From assembly GCA_021814855.1 (NCBI GenBank), contig JAKAHQ010000091.1, positions 1 through 6,881 of the forward strand: a DNA stretch of 6,881 nucleotides, written 5' to 3'. The notes beneath the pieces are model-generated. The model worked only from the letters and a program-made list of their open reading frames with translations. It did no database searches and had not been told where the DNA came from. Source of the stretch: Bacteroidota bacterium. GTDB taxonomy: Bacteria; Bacteroidota; Ignavibacteria; Ignavibacteriales; Melioribacteraceae. The translations under genes were made by a program, and so were the position numbers. Below are positions 1 through 6,370 of this stretch, piece by piece (positions within the stretch are counted from its first letter, which is position 1; every line of letters begins with the position of its first letter).

Positions 1-2
1 AA

Positions 3-1020
3 TATTATTCAAACGGCTCCACTGACTACGATGATTATTGGAAAGTGGCAATACCTTACGACGGAAGTTTGACCGTCAATACCGCATCGGATTCTGCCGA
101 TATTGATTTATATATCTACGATGTGAACGGCGCCAATATAATTAGAAGTTCGAGCGCTTATGGATTAACGGAAACAATTAAATTCGAAAACCTTATGCCC
201 GGGACATATTTCGTGAGAGTTTATTGTACAAGCGGTCATGGAGGATACACGATTAATTCCGTATATGAACAAACTTCCATTAATGGAATTACGACGAATG
301 ATAACGAAAAAAATGATGACTATTTAACCGCTATAAATTGGACTACATTCAATACCGCTGGAAGCAGCACTGGATATGGACACATGGGTTACTATACAAA
401 CAGTTATACTGATTACGATGATTACTGGGCTGTTACCACAACAACCGATGGTAAACTCGTTATAAATACGCAATCATCTTCCACTTTAGATATCGACTTA
501 TATCTGTATGACATCAACGGTACAAATATTATTTCATCTGCCAGCAGCTATGGCACAAATGAAAAACTAACGTTCGAAAATTTAGCCGAGGGGAAATATT
601 ATGTGAGAACATATAAGTCCGGTTCCGGTTATGGTTCGTATATTATTACTGCAGAATTTTCCATCCCATCGATGGCGAATGATTCCGAACCGAATGACGA
701 TTTTGATTATGCAAATTCAATCAGCGCAAATGTTAAAACAACCGGTCATCTTGCATATTATTCAAATAGCAAAACAGATTATGATGATTACTATGTAATT
801 ACTATCCCTCAACAATGGGATACACTTTATGTTAGGCTAGATTCAGACAAATCTTTAGATGCCGATTTATATTTATATAATTCGGCGAAAACAATAATTG
901 CCACTGCCGGCTCATACGGTACAAATGAAATTTTGAGATATACGACGGCCGAAGCGGGAACTTATTATATACGGGTATACAAAGGAAGCGGCCAAGGCAG
1001 TTATGCTGTTATGGTAACGA
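3..1020 (+). repeat. Three tandem PPC-like domain-coding units (first one incomplete)
   Basis: Three homologous protein-level units lie head to tail at about nt 3-275, 295-656 and 676-1020. The D-Y-D-D-Y motif starts at nt 24, 411 and 777, so the spacings are 387 and 366 nt (129 and 122 codons). Units 2 and 3 open with N-D-[NS]-E-[KP]-N-D-D, the usual N-terminal signature of PPC domains. Inside each unit the order is acidic motif, D-x-D-L-Y strand, S-[AS]-Y-G turn, then G-x-Y-[FY]-[VI]-R strand. The units have diverged at the DNA level, with synonymous and non-synonymous differences throughout, so this is an old duplication and not a recent one. The bound acidic residues suggest possible Ca2+ sites, which is inference. 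Confidence 0.75.
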
Positions 1021-1343
1021 ATCATTACCCGGGTAGCGCGCTTACCGAAATGAAAAACGAAGCATTAAATATTATTCCAACCGAGTTCAAGCTTTATCAA
1101 AACTATCCTAATCCGTTTAATCCAACGACGAGAATAAAATATTCCGTGCCCAAAGCATCAAGTATAAAAATTGTGATTTACGATATTCTTGGCAAAGAAA
1201 TTCATACTTTGGTTGACGAACAGAAATATGCCGGTTACTACGAGGTAGAATTCAACGGGAACAATCTTTCGAGCGGAATTTATTTTGTAAGATTCACAGC
1301 GGACACATATTCTTCAACCAAGAAAATTATTTTGATGAAGTAA
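3..1343 (+). CDS. Secreted repeat protein with PPC-like domains and C-terminal (type IX) sorting domain, 5' end cut by window edge
   Basis: The reading frame is open from base 3 to the TAA at 1341-1343, giving 446 visible residues. The gene starts upstream: the GTG at 45 lies inside a conserved repeat motif, so it is not the real start. The visible part has three beta-rich units resembling bacterial pre-peptidase C-terminal (PPC) domains. Each carries an acidic D-Y-D-D-Y motif (nt 24, 411 and 777), a D-[IA]-D-L-Y-[IL]-Y strand and a G-x-Y-[FY]-[VI]-R strand. After a short linker, nt 1086-1340 encode an 85-residue sorting domain with YQNYPNPFNP, IYDILGKE and SGIYFVRF, ending in Lys. Such tails direct Sec-exported proteins through the type IX system to the surface or medium, where the tail is usually cleaved. 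PPC domains commonly flank secreted peptidases or adhesins, but any catalytic domain lies outside the window, so the activity is unknown. The export class is well supported and the function is not. Confidence 0.85.
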   Translation, partial: YYSNGSTDYDDYWKVAIPYDGSLTVNTASDSADIDLYIYDVNGANIIRSSSAYGLTETIKFENLMPGTYFVRVYCTSGHGGYTINSVYEQTSINGITTNDNEKNDDYLTAINWTTFNTAGSSTGYGHMGYYTNSYTDYDDYWAVTTTTDGKLVINTQSSSTLDIDLYLYDINGTNIISSASSYGTNEKLTFENLAEGKYYVRTYKSGSGYGSYIITAEFSIPSMANDSEPNDDFDYANSISANVKTTGHLAYYSNSKTDYDDYYVITIPQQWDTLYVRLDSDKSLDADLYLYNSAKTIIATAGSYGTNEILRYTTAEAGTYYIRVYKGSGQGSYAVMVTNHYPGSALTEMKNEALNIIPTEFKLYQNYPNPFNPTTRIKYSVPKASSIKIVIYDILGKEIHTLVDEQKYAGYYEVEFNGNNLSSGIYFVRFTADTYSSTKKIILMK

Positions 1344-1356
1344 ATAGAAATTCAAG

Positions 1357-1382
1357 AGCCCCGTTTTTGCGGGGCTTTTTTT
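1357..1382 (+). terminator. Rho-independent terminator after the secreted-protein gene
   Basis: A 7-bp perfect stem pairs agccccg (1357-1363) with cggggct (1370-1376) around a 6-nt loop, followed by a run of seven T (1376-1382). It lies 13 nt after the TAA. The aminotransferase gene on the other strand ends 31 nt further right. Read on the minus strand the same stem is followed only by cttgaattt, so it should work mainly for the + transcript and weakly, if at all, for the convergent one. Confidence 0.9.
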
Positions 1383-1413
1383 AAGCTGAATAAATCTAAG
1401 TTTTACCTTCGCA

Positions 1414-2580
1414 TCATGGATTGATAAACTGATTAATCGAATCGACTACAAATTTAATTTGTTCGTCGCTTAACTCGGGATAAATGGGAAGCGCAAGGGA
1501 ATTTTCGGATGCTTGGTTTGCAACCGGATACTCAGCGTCAACACAATCCAAATACGAGAAACATTCCTGCCGGTGAAACGGAACTGGATAATAAACTTCG
1601 CAGCCAATCTCTTTCTTCTTTAAAAAATCCCAGAGAGCATCGCGGTTCTCAACTCTTATAATATATTGATTGTAAATGTGATGATTCTTATGTCCCGAGT
1701 CATTATAAACAGCTTTTGGCAATAGAACTTTGTTCTTCACGTCGAAACATGTTCTTCCTTCTTCCTCTGCAAGTTTTGCTTCGATAAAATATTTTGTGTA
1801 GGCAGCCGCGTTAGTGCGTCTTTTTGCAGACCAGGAATCCAGGTGAGGAAGTTTTACTCTTAACACCGCCGCTTGCAAAGAATCCAACCTGAAATTTCCG
1901 CCTACTACTTTATGATAATATTTCGGTTCCATACCGTGAACACGCATAATCTTAAGCATGTGATAAAGTTTTTCATCGTTGGTTGTAACTATTCCGCCGT
2001 CGCCGAATCCGCCGAGGTTTTTACTCGGGAAAAAAGAGAAGCAGCCAATATCACCGATAGACCCAACGAATCTTCCGTCTTTATACTGAACGCCAATTGC
2101 CTGGGCGCCGTCTTCAACCACTTTTAGATTATGTTTTTTTGCTATCGACATAATCTCATCCATCTCTGCGCTTTGTCCGTAAAGATGAACCGGAATAACA
2201 GCTTTAGTTCGCGATGTTATTTTTTGTTCGATCATTTTGGGATCGATATTAAAAGTTACCGGGTCGCTGTCTACAAAAACAGGTTTCGCGTTTAATCTTG
2301 TAACAACGCCGGCTGTAGCAAAGAAGGAATAAGTGGGAACTATAATTTCGTCGTCCGGCTTAATGCCAATTGCCATTAATGCCAACAACAATGCGTCCGT
2401 GCCCGAAGAAACTCCTACGGCATATTTACAATTTAAGTACGAACAAATTTCTTCTTCAAGCTTGGCTACATCGGGACCCATAATAAAATACTGCGACTCA
2501 ACGACTCTTTGAATTGCCTCGTCAATTTCTTTTTTGATTGACTGATACTGCGGTTTTAAATCCAGCAAAGGGACTTTCAT
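1414..2580 (-). CDS. DegT/DnrJ/EryC1/StrS-family PLP-dependent sugar aminotransferase
   Basis: This complete 388-residue protein matches the usual length of the family, fold-type I aminotransferases that put an amino group on a keto-sugar nucleotide for O-antigen, capsule or glycoprotein sugars. Visible landmarks are the N-terminal PLLDLKPQY, YFIMGP at 31-36, the cofactor phosphate-binding SSGT at 58-61, VEDGAQ with PLP-contacting Asp157 and Gln160, the Schiff-base Lys187 in SFFPSKNLGGFGDGG, RLDSLQAAVL at 231-240 (substrate loop), and ALPIYPELSDEQ near the C terminus. The SFFPSK-x-LG-x-x-GDGG form resembles enzymes of the WbpE type (UDP-3-keto-GlcNAcA aminotransferases), but the exact sugar cannot be read from sequence. 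The ATG at 2578-2580 is backed by a strong Shine-Dalgarno. The gene stands alone here, with no dehydrogenase, acetyltransferase or glycosyltransferase beside it, so its pathway partners must be elsewhere. Family is near certain; substrate is open. Confidence 0.93.
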   Translation of the reverse strand: MKVPLLDLKPQYQSIKKEIDEAIQRVVESQYFIMGPDVAKLEEEICSYLNCKYAVGVSSGTDALLLALMAIGIKPDDEIIVPTYSFFATAGVVTRLNAKPVFVDSDPVTFNIDPKMIEQKITSRTKAVIPVHLYGQSAEMDEIMSIAKKHNLKVVEDGAQAIGVQYKDGRFVGSIGDIGCFSFFPSKNLGGFGDGGIVTTNDEKLYHMLKIMRVHGMEPKYYHKVVGGNFRLDSLQAAVLRVKLPHLDSWSAKRRTNAAAYTKYFIEAKLAEEEGRTCFDVKNKVLLPKAVYNDSGHKNHHIYNQYIIRVENRDALWDFLKKKEIGCEVYYPVPFHRQECFSYLDCVDAEYPVANQASENSLALPIYPELSDEQIKFVVDSINQFINP

Positions 2581-2583
2581 TCT

Positions 2584-2590
2584 ACCTCCG
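2584..2590 (-). promoter_or_regulatory. Shine-Dalgarno of the aminotransferase gene
   Basis: Read on the minus strand this is CGGAGGT, a near-perfect match to the 16S rRNA anti-SD. The GGAGG core ends 4 nt before the ATG at 2580. It fixes the start codon. Confidence 0.8.
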
Positions 2591-2602
2591 TAACAAAAAA
2601 AT

Positions 2603-2632
2603 ATTATAAACTTTGCTGCAAAAATTAGTGAA
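2603..2632 (-). promoter_or_regulatory. Candidate promoter for the aminotransferase gene
   Basis: On the minus strand, TATAAT (2608 down to 2603) lies 18 nt downstream of TTCACT (2632-2627), a 4/6 match to a sigma-70-type -35 box. Transcription would start near 2596, giving a leader of about 15 nt that includes the SD. The -10 match is perfect, but the region is AT-rich and chance matches are expected. No clear match to the Bacteroidetes TAnnTTTG box was found. Confidence 0.4.
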
Positions 2633-2654
2633 ATGAATTCTGAATAACTATAAT
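2625..2654 (+). promoter_or_regulatory. Candidate promoter for the transporter-aguB-aguA operon
   Basis: TATAAT at 2649-2654 is a perfect -10 hexamer. The best-placed -35 candidate, TTAGTG at 2625-2630 (18-nt spacer), is poor. A start near 2661 would leave a leader of about 43 nt before the GTG at 2704. The weak -35 suggests either activator dependence or a chance match. Its -35 region overlaps that of the candidate divergent promoter. Confidence 0.35.
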
Positions 2655-2694
2655 ATTTGAAGTAATTGTTTTAAATTGCGCACAAATTTTTCCA

Positions 2695-2702
2695 AGGTGA
2701 TC
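2695..2702 (+). promoter_or_regulatory. Shine-Dalgarno that supports a GTG start for the transporter
   Basis: AGGTGATC is an 8-nt match to the 3' part of the ideal SD (AAGGAGGTGATC), with the GG core 6 nt before GTG at 2704. The ATG at 2708 overlaps this start but is out of frame, so the GTG is the supported initiation codon. Confidence 0.7.
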
Positions 2703-2703
2703 T

Positions 2704-3966
2704 GTGAATGTTTCAGAAGAACTAAAGAAAGTTAAAAGCGGATTCAAATCATCGTTCTGGGTTGCCAATGTGATGGAGCTTTTTGAACGGCTTGCTTATT
2801 ACGGTCAGCAAATTGTTTTCATGATTTACATGCGCAACCGTTTGGGATTCTCCGAATCGGAAGCCGGTCAACTATCCGGAATCTTTGGAGGTTTCTTATA
2901 TCTTCTTCCGATACTTGGCGGGACACTTGCAGATAAATGGGGTTTCCGGCGAGCGTTTAATATTGCTTTTTCAATTCTCGCAATCGGGTATTTCTTAATC
3001 GGCTCGGTGGGAATGTCCGTCTTCTCCGGAGTATACGGAAACTTGGATCACTTTTGGTTGATGATGATCTTCCTGTTATTAACAGCTTTCGGAGGATCGT
3101 TCATCAAACCTTCCGTTCTTGGAACAGTTGCGGTTGCATCCAAACCTGAATCCAAATCCCTCGGCTATGCAATTTATTATTGGCTTGTAAATGCCGGCGC
3201 CATGATAGGCCCAACCATTGCGTATTTTGTAAGAGACAGTTTGGGCAACGAATTTGTTTACGTAGTTTCAGCGTTGAGTTGCCTTGCCATGTTGATTGTA
3301 AACATGTTATTGTATAAAGACATCAAGAGCGAAGAGAGCGAAGTCACGGAATCGTTGGGCAAGAAGATTGCAAATCTGTTCGTGGTGCTCGCAAATTTTA
3401 AATTTATGATCTTCCTTTTAATATATTCTCTTTACTGGATAATCTTTTGGCAGGAATATATAATTCTTCCCTACTATATAACCGATTTTATAAATAAGAA
3501 TGCACCGTATGAAATTTATCAATCGTGGGCAGGAGCTGGCGCAATTATACTTTTGCAAATTCCTCTTAATAGAATTACAAAAAATTTATCAACGCAAAAA
3601 GCAATATTAACCGGTTTTGCATTTTCAAGTCTGATCTGGATTATCATCGCCGTATATCCAAGTATTCCGACTATCATTGCCGGTATCGCAGCGTTTTCAA
3701 TAGGAGAGATGATTCAAGCGCCGCGGTATTATGAATACATTTCCGAAATTGCACCTCCCGGTCAACAAGGTTTGTTCCAAGGATACGCTTTTCTGCCGAT
3801 TGCAATTGCGCGTTTCGTCGGAGACCCATTCGGCGGCTGGCTCTATCAGAACTTTGCAACTAAAACACATAATACCAATTTAATTTTCATGACAATGTTC
3901 GGCATTGGTGTTGCCGCAACGGTACTAATGTATCTGTACAATAAATTTATAATTAAGAAATCATAG
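2704..3966 (+). CDS. POT/PTR2-like proton-coupled MFS transporter
   Basis: The product is a 420-residue inner-membrane protein with about 12 predicted helices (roughly 18-44, 54-76, 82-102, 117-143, 153-177, 183-204, 232-260, 271-290, 299-319, 320-343, 355-378, 391-413). It carries the landmarks of the proton-dependent oligopeptide transporter family. These are E25-x-x-E28-R29-L-x-Y32-Y33-G in TM1 (family ExxERFxYY), MFS motif A GGTLADKWGFRR at 72-83, FIKPS with Lys135 in TM4 at the place of the functional POT lysine, a YYWLVNAGAMIGP stretch in TM5 like the PTR2 signature, and GEMIQAP with Glu335 in TM10. Family members import di- and tripeptides, or other solutes such as nitrate, with H+. 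Unlike most bacterial POTs (about 14 helices, near 500 residues), this one has only a ~27-residue loop between TM6 and TM7, so the HA/HB helix pair is missing. It is the first gene of an operon with aguB, 10 nt upstream of it. Substrate is unknown; agmatine, putrescine or arginine peptides are suggested by context only. Confidence 0.85.
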   Translation: MNVSEELKKVKSGFKSSFWVANVMELFERLAYYGQQIVFMIYMRNRLGFSESEAGQLSGIFGGFLYLLPILGGTLADKWGFRRAFNIAFSILAIGYFLIGSVGMSVFSGVYGNLDHFWLMMIFLLLTAFGGSFIKPSVLGTVAVASKPESKSLGYAIYYWLVNAGAMIGPTIAYFVRDSLGNEFVYVVSALSCLAMLIVNMLLYKDIKSEESEVTESLGKKIANLFVVLANFKFMIFLLIYSLYWIIFWQEYIILPYYITDFINKNAPYEIYQSWAGAGAIILLQIPLNRITKNLSTQKAILTGFAFSSLIWIIIAVYPSIPTIIAGIAAFSIGEMIQAPRYYEYISEIAPPGQQGLFQGYAFLPIAIARFVGDPFGGWLYQNFATKTHNTNLIFMTMFGIGVAATVLMYLYNKFIIKKS

Positions 3967-3976
3967 TTGGATAAGT

Positions 3977-4873
3977 ATGAGTAAGAAAAAAAATTATAGA
4001 GTGGGATTGCTTCAACTTTCTTTTACTTCCGATCCTAAAAAGAATCTTGAGAAAGCAACCAAGTGGATTGAGAAAGCCGCAAAGAAAGGAGCGCAAGTAA
4101 TTTGTCTGCCGGAATTATACCGTACACAATACTTTTGCCAAAAGGAAGACGCCGCTCTTTTCGATCTTGCAGAAACAATTCCTGGGCAGTCTACCGACGC
4201 GTTTCTAAAATTAGCTAAGAAATTGAATGTGGCAATTGAAGTACCGGTATTCGAGAAACGTTCTCATGGCTTATATCATAACAGCGCCGTAATGATCGAT
4301 GCAAACGGAAAAATTCTCGGCATTTACCGCAAGATGCATATTCCCGACGATCCTGCGTTCTATGAAAAATTTTATTTTACTCCGGGCGATCTTGGCTTTA
4401 AATCATTCAAAACAAAATTCGGTAATGTAGGCACATTGATCTGCTGGGACCAATGGTATCCTGAAGGCGCCCGTTTAACCGCATTGAAAGGCGCAACGGT
4501 TTTATTCTATCCAACCGCTATAGGATGGCATCCGCATGAAAAAGAAAAATACGGAGCGGCCCAGCGCGATTCATGGATTACTATCCAGCGAAGTCACGCT
4601 ATTGCAAACGGAGTTTATGTAGCTTCGGTTAACCGAGTAGGATTTGAAAAAACTGTTGAGGCACAGGCCGGTCTGGAATTTTGGGGCTCATCTTTTATTG
4701 CCGATCCGCAAGGTGTAATTATAGCTCAAGCTTCCGTTGACAAAGAAGAAATTTTGATTGCGGAAGTTAATCTTGATCATCTAGAAGATATTCGCCGGAA
4801 CTGGCCGTTCCTTCGCGACAGAAGAATTGACGCTTACAGTGAAATATCAGAAAGATTTTTAGACAAGGAATAA
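3977..4873 (+). CDS. aguB: N-carbamoylputrescine amidase
   Basis: This 298-residue protein is full length for the AguB branch of the carbon-nitrogen hydrolase (nitrilase) superfamily. It hydrolyses N-carbamoylputrescine to putrescine, CO2 and ammonia in the cytoplasm, the last step of the agmatine deiminase route. The catalytic triad is complete: Glu46 in CLPELYRTQYF, Lys119 in YRKMHIPDDP and the nucleophile Cys156 in LICWDQWYPEGAR. Branch-specific stretches include FYEKFYFTPGD at 128-138, PTAIGWHPHEK at 179-189 and IQRSHAIANGVYVASVNRVG at 203-222, which together separate it from ureidopropionase and omega-amidase relatives. The ATG is 10 nt after the transporter stop; the upstream SD is weak (ttggat), so translation may be coupled. 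The downstream neighbour is agmatine deiminase, the preceding enzyme of the pathway, which strongly supports the call. Confidence 0.95.
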   Translation: MSKKKNYRVGLLQLSFTSDPKKNLEKATKWIEKAAKKGAQVICLPELYRTQYFCQKEDAALFDLAETIPGQSTDAFLKLAKKLNVAIEVPVFEKRSHGLYHNSAVMIDANGKILGIYRKMHIPDDPAFYEKFYFTPGDLGFKSFKTKFGNVGTLICWDQWYPEGARLTALKGATVLFYPTAIGWHPHEKEKYGAAQRDSWITIQRSHAIANGVYVASVNRVGFEKTVEAQAGLEFWGSSFIADPQGVIIAQASVDKEEILIAEVNLDHLEDIRRNWPFLRDRRIDAYSEISERFLDKE

Positions 4874-4882
4874 TTTCTTTAC

Positions 4883-5926
4883 ATGAACAACAGCAAGCAA
4901 ATCCGTTACCCTGCCGAATGGGAAAAGCATAAGTCCACTATCATCTGCTGGCCTCATCAAAAAGAAGATTGGCCCGGAAAATTTTCACCCATACCATGGG
5001 TCTATGCGGAAATAGTAAAAAAAATTGTCCCGGGGGAAATAGTAAGAATCATCGTTCAATCGCAAGATCAAAAAAAGAAGGTGCAAAATATTTTGCTGAA
5101 GAATTATGTCGATCTGGATTATGTTCGATTCATTGTAGCGCAAACAGATCGCGGTTGGATGCGCGACACTTCACCGGCATTCGTTAAACAAGGAAATGAA
5201 GTACTAGCGAAGAGCTTTTTGTTCAATGGCTGGGCAAAATATGATAATTGGAAGAAGGACAAAAAAATTCCCGGGATACTTTCAAAATCCTTAGACCTAA
5301 AATTGGAATACGTAATACATAATAGTAAGAAAGTTGTTTTAGAAGGCGGAGCTATTGATGTTAACGGTAACGGAACGCTTGTTACAACCGAGGAATGTCT
5401 TTTAGATGAATCGACTCAAACTCGAAACCCCGGATTTACAAAAAAAGATTACGAAGAAATCTTTCGACGATTCCTTGGAATTACAAACGTAATTTGGCTC
5501 GGCAAAGGGATAGCGGGCGACGACACCCACGGGCATGTTGACGATCTTTGCAGATTTGTAAATAGCAATACTGTTGTCTTGTGTCGCGAGAAAAATTCTT
5601 CCGAAGAAAATTATTCCTTGCTTGAGGAAAACTTCGAACGTATAAGCGATTTCAAATTGGAAGACGGCTCGAACATAAATGTGGTTGAACTGCCAATGCC
5701 TTCCCCGCTCTATTTTGATAATATGCGCGTTCCTGCCAGTTACGCAAATTTTTATATTTCAAACCAGGCAGTTCTCGTTCCTACTTTTAATGATCAGAAC
5801 GATAGAATAGCTCTTAATATTTTCTCGGAATTATTCGCCGATAGGACTGTAGTCGGAATTAATTCGGTTGACCTCGTTTGGGGACTCGGTACGCTTCATT
5901 GCCTGTCGCATGAAGAGCCGTTATAG
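4883..5926 (+). CDS. aguA: Agmatine deiminase
   Basis: This 347-residue protein of the agmatine deiminase/Porphyromonas-type peptidylarginine deiminase family has the normal family length. It converts agmatine to N-carbamoylputrescine and ammonia in the cytoplasm. Conserved points are PAEWEKH at 10-16, WPHQKEDWPGKF at 23-34, WMRDTSPAFV at 92-101 with Arg94 and Asp95, the substrate-lining LEGGAIDVNGNG at 153-164, GDDTHGHVDD at 212-221 with catalytic His218 and Asp220, PASYANFYI at 284-292, and the nucleophile Cys340 in WGLGTLHCLSHEEP. No signal peptide is present, which argues against a secreted peptidylarginine deiminase. The active-site loop reads GLGTLHC where classical AguA has GGGNIHC. 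The ATG is 9 nt after aguB; the nearest SD-like AAGGAA (4865-4870) sits inside the aguB end, 12 nt from the ATG, so coupling to aguB translation is likely. The adjacent aguB makes agmatine the probable substrate. Confidence 0.93.
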   Translation: MNNSKQIRYPAEWEKHKSTIICWPHQKEDWPGKFSPIPWVYAEIVKKIVPGEIVRIIVQSQDQKKKVQNILLKNYVDLDYVRFIVAQTDRGWMRDTSPAFVKQGNEVLAKSFLFNGWAKYDNWKKDKKIPGILSKSLDLKLEYVIHNSKKVVLEGGAIDVNGNGTLVTTEECLLDESTQTRNPGFTKKDYEEIFRRFLGITNVIWLGKGIAGDDTHGHVDDLCRFVNSNTVVLCREKNSSEENYSLLEENFERISDFKLEDGSNINVVELPMPSPLYFDNMRVPASYANFYISNQAVLVPTFNDQNDRIALNIFSELFADRTVVGINSVDLVWGLGTLHCLSHEEPL

Positions 5927-5993
5927 AGAATTACTCGACTTTATTTATTGATCAACCAGCGAGAACACATTTTAAGATAGGAATCTAATCAAG

Positions 5994-6239
5994 TCAAAGA
6001 GTTTTTATTTTTCCGCAGCGACCGTCAAACTTTAAATCGCGTACAAGGTCTTCCGCTTCTTCATAATTATCCAACATGAATTTGGTTTTATAAATCGGGA
6101 TGCCGATTAAATATTTAGTTCTCACGATTAAATATTTTTTATCGCTGCTCTCATAAACTTTGAGAGAAATATTTCCAACATGTAATCCTTTGACAAACGT
6201 GCAATCCCGGTAATCGGGTATTTCTTTTATTATTCTCAT
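5994..6239 (-). CDS. Small protein of unknown function (81 residues)
   Basis: I do not recognise this protein. It has 81 residues from the ATG at 6237-6239; a TTG two codons upstream (6243-6245) could give 83. It has no signal peptide and no clear membrane helix. The sequence alternates charged residues with beta-prone stretches (NISLKVYES, KYLIVRTKYLIGIPIYKTKFML) and ends in an acidic helix-like segment (NYEEAEDLVRDL) and a basic tail, suggesting a small soluble alpha+beta protein. Two cysteines (15 and 75 from the ATG) are too far apart to form a metal-binding motif. No convincing Shine-Dalgarno precedes either start, but a promoter-like pair lies 25-53 nt upstream. It converges on aguA with a 67-nt gap and lies downstream of the polymerase fragment on the same strand. 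It is likely a real gene because the frame has a plausible protein composition and no competing ORF, but it is unproven. Confidence 0.5.
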   Translation of the reverse strand: MRIIKEIPDYRDCTFVKGLHVGNISLKVYESSDKKYLIVRTKYLIGIPIYKTKFMLDNYEEAEDLVRDLKFDGRCGKIKTL

Positions 6240-6263
6240 AGCCAAAGCGTATAATCTGATTCG

Positions 6264-6292
6264 AACATAAAAAAAAGTGTTACATTTTTCAA
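6264..6292 (-). promoter_or_regulatory. Candidate promoter for the small unknown gene
   Basis: On the minus strand, TTGAAA (6292-6287) is followed after exactly 17 nt by TATGTT (6269-6264), a 4/6 match to each sigma-70-type box. The spacer contains most of an 8-T run. A start near 6257 gives a leader of about 18 nt before the ATG at 6239. The stretch is AT-rich, so this is tentative. The rest of 6246-6370 shows no gene or clear hairpin. Confidence 0.3.
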
Positions 6293-6370
6293 TTATTACA
6301 GTGAATATTTCAACTATTTATATTAAATAATAGCTGACCGGGATCGGCGGGGAAAGATAAAGAATTTAGT

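Noticed and set aside
45..47. GTG as the start codon of the left-edge secreted protein
   Set aside because: Codons 3-44 in the same frame encode the conserved repeat motif (TDYDDYW) seen again at nt 408 and 774, so the gene begins before the window.
1873..2127. 84-residue ORF on the + strand
   Set aside because: It lies antisense within the well-supported aminotransferase gene and has no family resemblance or good ribosome site.
3674..3859. 61-residue ORF on the - strand
   Set aside because: It is antisense to the end of the transporter gene and its composition (many Arg, Ser, Gln) looks like a shadow frame.
4969..5187. 72-residue ORF on the + strand
   Set aside because: It is an out-of-frame reading of the 5' part of agmatine deiminase.
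5933..6002. Imperfect inverted repeat (actc-gactt with aagtc-aaa-gagt) followed by a T-rich stretch, as an aguA terminator
   Set aside because: Only 9 pairs with a 3-nt bulge and a loop near 49 nt, and the right arm lies inside the end of the small minus-strand gene. Too weak to call an intrinsic terminator.
6336..6356. GC-rich patch (gaccgggatcggcgggg) after the polymerase stop as a terminator
   Set aside because: No stem longer than about 3 bp could be formed and no T-run follows on the minus strand at the right distance.
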